Below, piece by piece: positions 19,328 through 59,082 of a stretch of 64,000 bases of DNA (within the stretch, counting starts at the first letter, position 1; every line of letters starts with the position of its first letter). Source of the DNA: Portunus trituberculatus (taxonomy: Eukaryota > Arthropoda > Malacostraca > Decapoda > Portunidae); contig NC_059297.1 of assembly GCF_017591435.1 (NCBI RefSeq), positions 2,641,671 through 2,705,670 of the forward strand. The letters are read 5' to 3'. The notes beneath the pieces were generated by a model. The model saw nothing but the letters and a program-made list of their open reading frames with translations, was not told the DNA's origin and ran no database searches. Position numbers and translations under genes: made by a program.

Positions 19328-19334
19328 TTTTATA
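19328..19334 (-). promoter_or_regulatory. candidate TATA box of MEPCE
   Basis: The minus strand reads TATAAAA, about 25-35 bp before the inferred transcription start of the 5' UTR exon. It is a short motif in AT-containing context, so confidence is low. Confidence 0.35.
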
Positions 19335-19984
19335 TTTTGGGCTTGTGGAGAGGTTAATTGCCAAGTATTTAAGTCTCAACAAGCCAGGAGGGACATACGG
19401 AATAACTTTCCGCCACCATGCATATTCGACTGGCGTTGTCAAGTCCATTCAAGGTCACAAGTGTAAACATCAACATACACGCAGAGGTCTATCATACAAT
19501 TTTGAGAGCTAGAGTGATTATTACGGATTGACTATTACCCAGAGAAACATGGTACAGGACCGGCCTGGGTGTGTGGTGATATTTACCAACCTCTGCTGCT
19601 ACTGTCATGATCCAGGAATTATGATTACGGCCTGCATAATTACACCCTAATCATGAGTGGCTATTATTAATTCTTTTATGTTCAATTCAATTATGCTTTA
19701 ACATGAGTCATTCATATTGCTAGGTAAAGTTGAGAATGTATATTATGAACAGCCTGCTGCTACAGAGCGACTGCGATGTGAATCTCTGTAAGTGGTCCCC
19801 ACAATAAACTCACAGCCGTCTCTTTGATAAACGGAGTAGTTGTTTTTTTCTTCTTTTTCTTAATCAAGAGTGCAGTCACATAAGATATGCATGCCGCACT
19901 GTTTTGTCAGTAACGGGAATCTCCGAGCTTATCTTGCCTTACATACTGTTTTGAACACTCCAACAACCAAAGGGATAATTGGTA

Positions 19985-20330
19985 TAGTGCAGTCTTCAGC
20001 ATCTTTCTCACCGCCAGAATGTTGCATCTCTTGCTATCTTCTACCGTTACTTTCATGCTAACTAATCGATCTTCTTATCCTGCTAACTGCATGCCTCCTC
20101 TCATCCTGTAGCCTTGCTGTACAAGGTTTTCTTCCTCTCATCCCTACCCTGTCCAACTCGCTAATGCAAGAGTTAACCAGTACTCTCAATCATTCATATT
20201 TTTCTCTTGTACACTCTGGAACTCCCTGCCTGCTTCTGTATCCTACTTCCTATGACTTGACTTCATATAAAACGGAGGTTTCAAGAATTTGTCCCCTTTT
20301 TATGGCTAATTTGAGACTAGTGTACTAGTG
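19985..20330 (+). pseudogene. LINE C-terminal fragment, copy F2
   Basis: The nucleotide sequence parallels 17640-17925, sharing TCTTGCTATCTTCTACCGTT, CTAATGCAAGAGTTAA and CTCTGGAACTCCCTGCC. The frame shows TLWNSLPASVS. Frameshifts are present. Confidence 0.75.
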
Positions 20331-20578
20331 GACTAGCTGGCAACTGTCATCATCATTCCATTATTGGTAATATGCGAAGAGTTATCATTGTTACAACTAC
20401 ACCAATTATCCACATATAGATGATATCTATCTTTGCGACTTATTCTAACATCTTACTGGCTGTATATAGTTATTTGCATGATTTTATAATACTCGCTAGG
20501 TAAACAATAATCACAACAATGCGTGTACCAACTCATTTATTTCCTTTCATTTGTTTCTCAATATTGTTTCTATATATG

Positions 20579-20633
<55 letters not shown>

Positions 20634-21188
20634 CATAATGAAGTTGGCAAAGATGTAATTCGTTGGCAGAAAGTTCAGGTCTTTACCACACGAGAATACA
20701 CTGATTGTAATACATATAGTAATAACATGTTGCATGTCCGTGTACTATACAGGACCAACCTACATGCATCGAGGCCAAAGGCAAGATAGTCGTGTTCCCC
20801 CTCTGTAACTCCCCCTCGTTCCCCCCCTCCCCACCAACTCAGCTCGTCCCTCACAACAAGAGCGATTCCGTTGCAAGATAAAATGAATGTGTAGCACTGA
20901 CCAGTAGTTCTCCAAAGGATGTAATGCATATGTCAACACTATACATGATTTAAGCACCAATCGACGGAGCTTCATTAGCCAATAAAAAGCTGATTTTCTG
21001 CCTGCGTTGCGCTATATGGACAACTTTTGCAGCTTACACATTACTCAGTCAGCGAAGTTATATGTAATGTCATACCTCTAACTAGGAAAAGACTCCTGAT
21101 AGATGAACAGACTGCAGTAGTCAATGGAAGACTGATCCTTTGCCTGCGTTCTGGTATAGGTAGGCAACTTTTATAGCTTATGCCCCCC
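20331..21188. other. intergenic sequence with (TC)n at 20579-20630
   Basis: Apart from the (TC)26 tract, a diverged repeated segment is seen: CCTGCGTTGCGCTATA and CAACTTTTGCAGCTTA near 21000 versus CCTGCGTTCTGGTATA and CAACTTTTATAGCTTA near 21145. No gene. Confidence 0.55.
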
Positions 21189-21403
21189 TTAACCCCTTCA
21201 ATACTGGGGCACATTTTCACCTTAAGATTTGAGTACAATTAGATAATTTTTATTGACATTAGGAAAGGTCTATGGAGGTCAGAAGGTTAATGGCCACAGT
21301 CTTCACTATTTCAATCCCCCACATGAGTTTCTGAAGCTGTAAAAAATCACCACACAGTAGGCAGAATGAATATGGGAACGCGTCATGCTACTGAAGAAGT
21401 GAA
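21189..21403 (+). mobile_element. MITE-like element, copy M3
   Basis: Starts TTAACCCCTTCAATACTGGG and ends ATGCTACTGAAGAAGTGAA, the inverted, slightly decayed partner. The interior matches M1 and M2 (GGAGGTCAGAAGGTTAATGG, CATGAGTTTCTGAAGCTG). It lies 18 kb from the other copies. Confidence 0.75.
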
Positions 21404-22317
21404 TCAGCGAGCTTACGTGTAATTTGGACGTATATCTGTCGCTATAAGATACTTTCTGGTAAAGCATGCATGTATCAGTCATGTGCTTCAGGATTATATT
21501 GGTAATTAGAGTCTTATACATACATATTGTTCAATGAGCTGGTTCGGCCTTTCGCTTGTTTCTGATGACTGATTCTGGCAAACTAATGGTCGGGTACTCC
21601 CAGCCTCTAGTATAGTTATTTATATAAGCCCGTCGTCACGTCGGCAGGAGACTTAAGTACAGTGTAAACTCATTACAGTCACCCATTGCCCCAACTCATC
21701 GAAAGAAACATAAAAAGGAAATCTTATTATTAAATTCAATCTAGTTAAGTAAAATAGCAGGTAAAAGCATATCAATAGGACTGAACACCACAAGGCGCTA
21801 GTGTGTCCGATGCTAGGGAATAGGACAGTGAATGGGTTGTATATATAGCTAGTATATGGATCATGTAGTGGTTCATTCCCTAGTGGTCAAGAGTTAAGAG
21901 GCGTGGCTGTTTATTACAAGAAAAAAATATGATAAAAAAACACATGCTGGAAACTACAGACAAAGAAAACAATTGAGATTATACAAGTATTTCAATAAAA
22001 TACAATTATATATAGCAAAAAAAGTAGGTAAACAAGTAAACTAATAAATAAATATAGTTTTTTCACAACAAGGCGCATGATTCGAGGCACAAACGATTAA
22101 TTTGCCAGTTTTCTGCAGCTTTATTGCTAATTTGATATATAATACGTGCCAATAATGGCAGCACTTGCCAACGGATATTCAGATAACAATGGCAACACAA
22201 AATTTGTAACGTATTACCGGCAATACATGGAGACTTCTTTCCTGGTCATGACACCACTGGCTCATTGATATACTCGTTTATCTTCGCTTGAAGAGAAATT
22301 AGGGAAAAAAACAAAAA

Positions 22318-22318
<1 letters not shown>
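21404..22318. other. AT-rich intergenic sequence
   Basis: No open frame, RNA gene or repeat family recognised. Confidence 0.5.
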
Positions 22319-22354
<36 letters not shown>

Positions 22355-22982
22355 ATGAAAAAAAAGACATAACAAATTAGCTGTATGTGCACGTATACAT
22401 AATATGATATAATGCCGTCATATCGATTGAAAATACTATCTAGTTTCCTAACGTTATTTGCCAATTATAGTTACGAAACACTTCCCGAAAAGATATGCAC
22501 TATACTTAGCACATCTTGAAACTCTGAAAAATAGATCAATAGAGTGAAGAGAAACATAGAATAGAACAGACAGGTGGGAATGACGACCAAAACACAATAG
22601 ACAGGAGAAAGGGACGCTCAGAAGAAAATATAGAGGTAAATGAATAGCCGGGATGGAATAGAAAGGGAGAAGAATGGTCATAAAGGAATAAACAGGATGA
22701 ATGATGCTCAAAACGGAATGGACAGAGAAATAAAGGGCGTTTGCAAGGAAACAGATTGGAGAAAAAATACCCAGAAAGGAAAAGAAAGCGAAGAGAACAT
22801 ATTGAATTTAATAGACAGGTTGATTGACTGATTGATACATTTAATGTTGAATTAATAAAGAAATACAACAAAGAAGGTAAACAGATCTTGCCAACCACCC
22901 CCTGGCCAAAGACTTAAGGTTAAAGTATAAAAAATATACAGTATACGCCCAGAACACAGAGTAAGGATAGAAATAGACGGCC

Positions 22983-23045
<63 letters not shown>

Positions 23046-23195
23046 AAACACAAGATATGAAGGAAAAGAAAATAACGAAAAGTGAATTAATAGTCAGGAA
23101 GGAGAACTTTAAACACACACACACACACACACACACATACAAAATATGATCTTTTTCTGTGTAAGTATTGAAAAATGGATTCACACACACACACA

Positions 23196-23267
<72 letters not shown>

Positions 23268-23272
23268 TCCTG
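22319..23272. repeat. microsatellite-rich stretch
   Basis: (TC)n at 22319-22353, (GA)n at 22989-23040, (AC)n at 23114-23138, then (AC)9 joined directly to (GA)33 at 23182-23264. Between 22540 and 22830 several loosely related segments repeat the pattern ATAGAACAGACAGG / AATGGACAGAGAAA, so a degenerate tandem array is possible. Confidence 0.8.
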
Positions 23273-23620
23273 TTTTTTTTTTTTTTAATCGTTATGGCTC
23301 GATGGATAGTCTTGCCTTTCATGGATCCGTTGTCGTGGGGTTCGATTCCTTCTTATACTCACACCCACCTCCAGCCAACAACTCGATCATCTTCCTGTCT
23401 AATGCATCTATCTTGCTGTTAATTCCATCTCAAGTGTCTCATTATCTATTATAATTATTGTCTATTCGTTTATTCGGTTACTATCGTCTTTACTTTTTCT
23501 CATGTCTGTTTTCCCTCCTGTCTTTTTTTTCTTTTCCTTCATGGCATTCTTCTCCGCGTCTATTTTCATTTTTCTATCTATCTATCCGTCTATTTTTATT
23601 CTTCTAAGCATATTTCCTTT

Positions 23621-23651
<31 letters not shown>

Positions 23652-23971
23652 GTTCCTTTTTTATGTCACTCTTTGTTTCATTTCGGCCGTCCATTCTTTT
23701 TTTCTTTCTTTTTCTTTATACATTCTTTCTGTTCATCATAAATTCTGGACGCTTCTCTCTGTCTGTACAGTTTTGGGATAGTCTACCTGTAGTTCTAGAA
23801 GCGTCTTGCTCTGTCTCGTCACAGGAGTGCACGGGATAGAATAGTGGAAAGCGTCCCAGAGTTTGCCAGTAAAAGGACTGTAAGAGTGACGTTGGTGATC
23901 GTAATGGCCCAGGCATTCATGGAGGTTGAAGTTAACAAGTTTAAAAGAGTGGTATTCATAGATAGATAAAT

Positions 23972-23973
<2 letters not shown>

Positions 23974-24003
<30 letters not shown>
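23974..24003. repeat. (AC)n
   Basis: Short perfect (AC)15 tract in intergenic DNA. Confidence 0.95.
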
Positions 24004-25623
<1,620 letters not shown>

Positions 25624-26154
25624 CTATAAGAATATCATTTTCCATATTCTTTTATCACAAATACCTAGCTATGAATAGCTAAATACATATATAATATACT
25701 CTATCATATAAATAGATAAAATATTGAATATAGACACGCATACATTTATGTACTCATAATAAATAGATACCTATGTCAATACAAAGATAAAGATAGACTA
25801 GTGTGTAGACAAATAGATATGAAGCAGTTCACTTTGCAAGAGGAAAGCTAAGAGTACTGCTCTACATACTACTCTGCTACAGTCAGTCTATCCACCAATC
25901 TCTCGACGACAACCACACATTCGATCAAGTTGGCACAGATTTGTCGTAATTTTATTCAAATTATAATTCAATTGCAATTGGTACAAAAATATTGAAAGAG
26001 ACCTACTAAATCATACTTTTGTTGTTACTGTTGATCAGACGTGAAAAGAACATAAGATTGGTGTGTGGGGGGGAGGGGATGAGAGAGGGGGGCAAGAATG
26101 ACTAAATTTATCGACCACCGGGGTGGGGGTTCTCACGCTGAAACTTGTACACTC

Positions 26155-26189
<35 letters not shown>

Positions 26190-26277
26190 AGGGCAGGATT
26201 ACAGTAGGCCTGGTTTAATATACTAGCACTGATTCAGACAAGCACGAACTCAAACGCGACCGCCTCACATATTTTGA

Positions 26278-26335
<58 letters not shown>

Positions 26336-26538
26336 ATTCATTTATTTGATTAGGTTAATGTAAAAACTGCTCGATTCCGTCGATGTGACTGATTTGTGTC
26401 AGCATCAAACCTATTTGTTTCTTTTTTCGTTACAGAACAATGAGATGTTTTTCTGGGCAAAACTTGGCAAAAATACACACTGCATCCTCATGATTATTGA
26501 AACACTAATCAATAAAAAAAAAATAATATGTTGACTTC

Positions 26539-26577
<39 letters not shown>
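26155..26577. repeat. (TC)n, (GT)n and (AC)n downstream of UNC79
   Basis: (TC)n 26155-26187, (GT)27 26280-26333 and (AC)17 26543-26576. On the minus strand AATAAA occurs at 26346-26341 and 26338-26333, possible polyadenylation signals about 240 bp after the UNC79 stop. If so, the 3' UTR contains the (AC)n/(GT)n tract. Confidence 0.75.
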
Positions 26578-26578
<1 letters not shown>

Positions 26579-26585
26579 CAGGCCT

Positions 26586-52230
<25,645 letters not shown>

Positions 52231-52502
52231 CTGTAGGACATGTGTTAAAAGTGTGTAAAGAGCATTTAGACAATATACTGATTAAGGAGAACAAGGAAAT
52301 CAATAAGAAAGACCTCTTCTAAGGTCAGGAAAGGATATTACTTTCCTTTTAGAAGGGGAAAGATATGAAGGCTCTTCCACAATGAAGAAAATTGATACAT
52401 GAGATCAGGTAAAAATTACAATAAATATGATAAATATAACAAAATATTGAAGTAAAAGTCAAGGGTGTCACGTTCTAGCACAATCACCACCCATCCAAGT
52501 GT

Positions 52503-52513
52503 GCGCGCACACA

Positions 52514-52566
<53 letters not shown>
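52503..52566. repeat. (AC)n flush with the 5' end of the near-full-length LINE
   Basis: (AC)n ends at 52566 and the LINE 5' UTR starts GACGTGCCTCCTGCTCAG. Confidence 0.93.
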
Positions 52567-52570
<4 letters not shown>

Positions 52571-52918
52571 GTGCCTCCTGCTCAGAGTGGCATCTAACTA
52601 ACACTCCACACACTAAGCAATGTGCTTGAGTGAGAATCGTTATTGGTATTGAGGGGCAACCAGAGCGAGTGAACGAGTGTACAGAGTGAACGTAGCCTGG
52701 TGGCGTGTACATGGGAGTGATTGGAGGTGTGAGAACCTCCACACTCCAAACGACAGAGTGGGAACCACACAAAGGCCAGCCATAGCAGCCGCCAACGCAT
52801 CCCACCACACACACGTAGCTACCAGGCCTGGCCCCCAGTGACCACACACCCACATGCTCCCAGGAAGAGTAAAAAAAAATGGATAGACCGGTAAGAAATA
52901 AATAACCAAATTCAAAAT

Positions 52919-53918
52919 ATGTCGATGAGGCCCAGGGAGCAAAGCCGAAAGTGGCCAGTCAAAGCACGAGTCCATCTTCAACGGGCAACAATGCAAGGTA
53001 GATTGGTAATGTTGGAGAAGAGATTTGAGGAGTTGGTGAAGGAATTAAAAGTTCAGAGGAGTGAGGAGGAGCAGGATAGAGAATTCCAAAGGCTTTGAAG
53101 GAAAGAGTTAAGAGACTGGAGGAAAATGAAAACGATTGGTGGATGAGAATGCACACTTGAGAGTGGAGGTTGAAAAATACAAGAGACGGTTGGAGGAGAA
53201 AATGGAGAGAGTAGTAAAGGAGAAAGATGACTTTAAGGAAATGATTAGTGAGCAGAATGAAAGGTTTGAAAGGGAATGGGAACTGAAGAAAACACAATGG
53301 ACTGAGTCGAGGGAAGCAGAGATGGTTGGATTACAAGAAATAATTAAAGATCAGTTGAAGGAAGACAAAAAAGAAAGGTCCAAGGAACTGGTTAATGTAA
53401 TGAAGAATAAGGAAACATTGATAAGGGAAATAGCAGAAAAGAAGAAGAGTGTGTTAATATTTGGGATGAAAGAACAAAATATAACATATAAGCCTAAGAG
53501 AATTAAGGAAGAATTAAAACGGTAAGAGATCTGTTCAAAAATCTAAATGATGATGAAAAAAGACCTACAAGAAGAAGTGGAAGAGATCCATAGACTGGGT
53601 CCGTATAAGGAGGGAGTGAGCAGACCGATTAAAGTAGTACTGAAGTCACAACAATCTGCGGAGGATATCCTATATAGAACATCAAAGTTAAGAGAGATAG
53701 AAGGTTGTAAAGAGGTGTTTGTGAGAAAGAATAGAAATGAGGAAGAGAGGAGAAGATATAAGGAATTGGTGGAAGAGGCGAGAAGGAAAAATGATGAGCG
53801 GTCTGAGGAGGAAAGAGAAAAGTTTTTTTGGAGAGTTATAGGAGAGAGAGTCAGAAAGTGGTATGTGGAAAGAAGGAATGCGGAGAAACCCCTAGAGGGA
53901 GCAGTGGGTGGACCGTAA
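52919..53918 (+). pseudogene. LINE L1 ORF1, coiled-coil protein, frameshifted
   Basis: From ATG 52919 the frame reads MSMRPREQSRKWP and a Glu/Lys-rich coiled coil, then continues in other frames through VEKYKRRLEEKMERVVKEKD, VLIFGMKE, EVEEIHRLGPYKEG and VFVRKNRNEEERRRYKELVE. The order coiled coil, then a region like an RNA-recognition fold, fits LINE ORF1 nucleic-acid chaperones. At least three frame changes. Confidence 0.75.
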
Positions 53919-56690
53919 TGTATACAGTACTAATATAGATGGGATACTGTCAAGTAGATTGGAATTGCAAGACTATATGATGGTGGAGAAGCCTGATATA
54001 GTGTGTTTGCATGAAAAAACAAAGATAAATTTGGATAATAAATATAATATATGGAGAAAGGATAGAGAGGGTAAAGGTGGAGGAGGAGTTATGATTATGA
54101 CGACGAAAGAAATAAATGTGGATAAAGTTTGGTATGGGAAGAACAACGCAGAAGTGATAAGCATAAGGATAAAAAGTGATGGAAAAGAATTAATAATCAT
54201 GGTGACCTATGTACCTCCTAAAACAAATTCTTGGACATTAAGGAATACGACAATATGATCAAGGATACTTTACAGAGTTTGGAAAGTGTATTATCTGGAA
54301 AAGAAAGGTGATACTAGTAGGAGATTTTAATTGTAAGGAGGTGGATTGGGAAAATCTAGTAAGTGGTGTTGGAGAGGAAGCATGGGGAGAGAGATTTCTT
54401 AATCTAATGATGGAAAATATGATGGAACAGAGGGTGAAGGAAAATACTAGATATAGAGGAGATGATGAACCGGCTAGACTGGATTTGGTGTTAATAAGAG
54501 AAGTGTACCTATGTGGAGATATACAATACAAATGTCCTTTGGGAAAGAGTGATCATGTGGAAATGCAGATAGCAACAACACAGCAAAGGAAAGATGAGAC
54601 ATACAGGAGTGGTAGATTGAATTATAGAAAGATGGACACAGAAAGTTTGAAAAATTATTTTAGAAAATTAGATTGGGAGGAGATGTTACAAATCAGAGTA
54701 GTGCAAAAAAATTATGAGATTTTTATGAAATATTATAAAGAAGGAGTTATGAAATTTGTACCAAAGTATAAACCGAGAGAGGAAGGAAGAAAGGATTGGT
54801 TTAATGCAACTTGTGTTAAGGCTAAGGAAAAGAGAGATGTGGCAGGAATATACTAAATAAGGTGAATTATAGAGTGGCGAGAAATGAGTATGTGAGGGTA
54901 AGGAGGGAGGAAGAAAGAAAATTTGAAAAAGATATTGTAGACAAGAGTAAGGAACATCCAAAATTGTTTTACAGGTTCATAAATGGTAAACTTAAAAAGA
55001 GAGAGTCCATTGAAAGATTAAAAGGAGAGCAAGGGATAGTAGATGACCCTAAGAATATAGCGGAATTGCTAAATAATAGGTTTCAGCAAGTATTTACTGA
55101 AGAAACAATGTTTGTAAAGCCTCAGAATGTACAAGGAAATGTGCACATGGATGACATTAAGATACCTAAAAGGAGTTATATAAAATGTTGGAGGAACTTA
55201 AAGATGATAAAGCGATGGGACCAGATGAAGTTTCAGGAAAATTATTGAAGGAGTGTAGAGAAGAATTGATTGATCCATTATATGATATTATAAGGTGTTC
55301 ATTAGAAACAGGGAAGTACCAGTAGAGTGGAAAAGAGCTGAAGTGGTGCCCATTTATAAGGGAGGCAGTAAGGAAGAGCCTCTTAACTATAGACCTGTGT
55401 CTCTAACAAGTGTGGTCGGTAAGATTTGTGAGAGGGTGATAAAGAAATATTGGATACGGTTCCTGGAGGATCATAAGTTATTATCGGATCATCAATTTGG
55501 CTTTAGGAAAGGGAGGTCATGTGTAACAAATCTACTGAGCTTTTATTCAAGAGTGGTTGACAAAATACAAGAGAGAGAGGATGGATGGACTGTGTATATT
55601 TGGATTTAAAGAAAGCTTTTGACAAGGTACCTCACATGAGACTGTTATGGAAATTAGAGATTTATGGAGGACTGAAAGGAAAAGTGTTAAAGTGGATGGA
55701 AAACTACTTGAGATGGAGGGAGATGAGAACGGTAATAAGGGATGCAAAGTCGGACTGGTTGGTGGTGGAGAGTGGAGTCCCACAAGGCTCAGTGCTGGCA
55801 CCAATACTTTTCCTTGTATATATTAATGACATGCCAGAGGGAGTAAACAGTTATATTAATTTGTTTGCAGATGATGCGAAGTTGTGTAGGTGTGTGAAGA
55901 GTGAAGAAGATTGTGAAATTTTACAGGCAGATCTGGATAAGATTTGGGAGTGGAGCAAGAGGTGGCAAATGGAATTTAATCTGAGCAAAAGTCATGTGAT
56001 GGAGATGGGAAGAGTGGAAGACGGCCAAGAGGGTCATATAAGATGGGTGAAGAAGTAGTGTTGAAAAAGGTGGAAAAGGAAAAGGATTTGGGAGTGATAA
56101 TACAAGACCATGGGCAGTTTGAGGCTCATATTGATAAGATGTTTGGAGAAACGTATAATTTGATAAAAATATTGGATTAGCCTTCCATTATATGGATAAA
56201 GATATGATGAAGAAATTAATTAGTACGGTAATTAGACCAAGATTGGAATATGCTGGAGTGGTTTGGTCCCCTTATAAAAGAAGCATATAAGGAAGTTGGA
56301 GAGATTGCAGAGAATGGCAACAAAAATGGTTCCGAATTGGCAGAAATGACCTATGAGGAGAGATTAAAAGAAATGAATTTGCTTACCTTGGAACAAAGAA
56401 GAGAAAGAGGAGATTTAATACAGGTTTATAAACTGTTGAACGGACTGGATGAAGTGGATAATGAGCAAATGATGTTGAGAGAGGAAAACTTAAATAGAAC
56501 TACAAGATCGCATAGTAAAAAGATAGCCAAGGAATATGCTTGAAGGATGTGAAGAAATATAGTTTCCCACAAAGATGTGTGGAGGTGTGGAATGGTTTGA
56601 GTGAGGAGGTGGTGTCAGCGAGGAGTGTGCATAGTTTTAAAGGAAAGTTGGATGTGTGTAGATATGGAGACGGGCCACACAGTATGATAC
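53919..56690 (+). pseudogene. LINE L1 ORF2, endonuclease-reverse transcriptase, frameshifted
   Basis: Endonuclease: STNIDGILSSRLELQDYMMV, KPDIVCL, YVPPKTNSW, ILVGDFNCKEVDW and the SDHVEMQ box. RT: WKRAEVVPIYKGGSKEEPLN, YRPVSLTSVVGKICE, FGFRKGRSCVTNL, YLDLKKAFDKVPH, SGVPQGSVLAPILFLVYIND and the catalytic LFADDAKLCR. The C-terminal part has LEYAGVVWSPYKRS and TYEERLKEMNLL. Compared with copy L2 it lacks the TETKL segment of the endonuclease (near 54009). Several frameshifts. Confidence 0.88.
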
Positions 56691-56733
56691 CCAGGCCCTG
56701 TAAAATTACAACTAGGTGAATACAACTAGGTGA

Positions 56734-56735
<2 letters not shown>

Positions 56736-56814
<79 letters not shown>
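56736..56814. repeat. (AC)n tail of LINE L1, flush with the next LINE fragment
   Basis: (AC)39; both borders are LINE sequence. Confidence 0.95.
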
Positions 56815-56816
<2 letters not shown>

Positions 56817-57289
56817 ATAAAGATATGGAATATGCAGCAGTGGTATGGTCTCTGAGCTCTAAAAAGGATATAACAAAATTGGAAAGGATACAGAAGATTG
56901 CTACAAAGATGGTGCCAGAATTAAAGGACCTCACATATGAAGAACAACTGAAGGAAATGGGAGTGCCAACCTTACAAGATAGAAGAGAAAGTGGGGACCT
57001 AATAACAATGTGTAAGATAGTAAATGGTATTGAAAAGATAGACAAAAGAAGATCTGGTGCTGTTGACAAAAGATGGAAGGACAAGAGGACATAAAAAGAT
57101 CAGGATGAGGCAGTGTGTGAAGGATATTGAAAATACAGTTTTCCACACAGAATGGTGGAAAAATGGAATGCATTGGATAATGAAGTTGTTACAACACATA
57201 ATGTGCATAACTTTAAGGAAATATTAGATAAATGTAGATATGGAGACAGGACACTATGAGATGAATGTACAATACAACTAGGTAAATAC
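56815..57289 (+). pseudogene. 5'-truncated LINE 3' end, variant 2 (copy L5)
   Basis: Starts directly after (AC)n and reads MEYAAVVWSLSSKKDITKLE, VPELKDLTYEEQLKEMGVPT. Ends ACAACTAGGTAAATACACAC. Close to the fragment at 37276. Confidence 0.85.
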
Positions 57290-57469
57290 ACACACACATG
57301 TATACCACCACAAAGAACACAGAAGTTTAAACAGTAGGTAAACTGGAGATGAGCAAGGGTAACCACAACCTGAAGGCAATTTCTATATTGTAGAAACATG
57401 ATACTACTATATGACTTGACATGACAACTAAAAACATTCTCTTTTTATGATGAATGGATGGGATATGTG

Positions 57470-57560
57470 TGGTCAGCCTCAGAATAGTGGTGGTGGTGAC
57501 GGTGGTGCTGGTTACTCCCGGCTGTTGCTGCTGTTCCTGTCTCTGGCTGCAATGGAGCAA
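57470..57560 (-). other. possible UNC79 exon (uncertain)
   Basis: After a good acceptor CTCCATTGCAG the minus strand reads PETGTAATAGSNQHHRHHHH and YSEADHTYPIHSS, or in another frame a Gln/Thr-rich sequence. I found no convincing donor before the stop in the first frame. Listed because it lies in the right place and strand for an upstream UNC79 exon. Confidence 0.25.
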
Positions 57561-57744
57561 GCTCAACGTTGTGAATCCTGTTGGTACAAATAAGAAAATG
57601 TCTGAGTGAAAAGACAAATACAAAACTTATTATAGATATTAGTTATCAATCAATATATTTATTATGCATACTGTATATACACTAGGATGGCCCAAATATC
57701 ATGAAGATGGTCTACCCATCTAAACAGAAGAAATGATCCTTTAG

Positions 57745-58074
<330 letters not shown>

Positions 58075-59062
58075 TAGCAAAATGGATGGAAAATTACTTA
58101 ATTGGAAGAGAAATGAGAACAGTGGTGAGAGGAAGGAAGTCCAGTGGAAGAAGGTAACCAGTGGAGTTCAAGGGTCAGTGCTGGGTCCCATCATGTTTTT
58201 GATTTATGTTAATGATATGCCAGTAGGAATTGACAGTTACATGAACATGTTTGCAGAGATACTAAAATTATGAGGAGAGTAAAGAATGTGGAAGATTGTA
58301 ACAAGTTACAGGAAGATCTTGATAAAATATATGAGTGGAGTAAGGAGGAGATGGAATTTAATATAGACAAGACCCATGTTATGAAAATGGGAAGAAGTAG
58401 ATACAGACCAAACAGGGATTACAGGCTGGGTGATGAGAAAATTAAAGAGACCAATGAGGAAAAGACTTGGGAGTAATGCAAAACATTGTCAGGAGAAACA
58501 CATTAACAAGATTTTTGGAAAACATACAACATGCTTCAAAATATTGTGATTACTACCTAGATGAAGGAATGATGAAGAAGATATTATGTACCTTAATAAG
58601 AAGTTAGAATATGCAGCATGTGTCTGGTCACATATGAAGAAAAATGTGAAGAAGGTGGAAAGGGTACAGAGGCTGGCAACAAGAATGGTACCAGGACTCA
58701 GGAGTTAGACTATGAGGAAAGACTGAGGAAGCTGGGGCTGACCACATTAGAAGAGAGAAGAACAAGAGGAGACATGATAACTATGTATAAATTGGTGAAT
58801 AAGATTGATACTGGATAGAGAGTTGATAAAGGTGAAAGTAATCATCTGAGGACATGGAAAAAAGCTAATAAGGACATCTGTCTAAATGATGAGAAAATAC
58901 AGTTTGCATCGTAGATTGATAAGTGGAATAAACTGAGCAGTGATGTGTTGATGCTGTGTGTCAATCAGATGAAAGAGAGATATGACAGGAATGGACAAGG
59001 AGACAGGTCACAGAGAGCTTAGCTGGTGTAATACACAAATAGGTAAATACAATAGGTAAATA
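58075..59062 (+). pseudogene. 5'-truncated LINE fragment, variant 3 (copy L3)
   Basis: Begins directly after the SINE B7 tail. Reads KMDGKLLNWKRNEN, then GSVLGPIMFLIYVNDMPVGI and a damaged FAEILK where FADD is expected. The post-RT part reads LDYEERLRKLGLTTLEERRT. Ends ACACAAATAGGTAAATACAA, TAGGTAAATAC and short (AC)n. It has many small indels. Confidence 0.83.
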
Positions 59063-59082
59063 CACACACACAAACAATAAGA

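Larger units (their letters stand above)
52567..56737 (+). mobile_element. near-full-length CR1-like non-LTR retrotransposon, copy L1
   Basis: About 4.2 kb: a ~350-bp 5' UTR, a coiled-coil ORF1, and an ORF2 with apurinic-type endonuclease and reverse transcriptase, then a 3' UTR ending CCCAGGCCCTGTAAAATTAC, AACTAGGTGAATAC twice and (AC)n. The clade is assigned from the RT motifs and short tandem 3' tail. It is broken by several frameshifts. The 5' end being a true start is inferred from the (AC)n junction and a leader with no homology to coding sequence. Confidence 0.85.

Noticed and set aside
52567..52870. independent short gene before the LINE ORF1
   Set aside because: Better explained as the LINE 5' UTR: it starts flush with (AC)n, and no frame has similarity.
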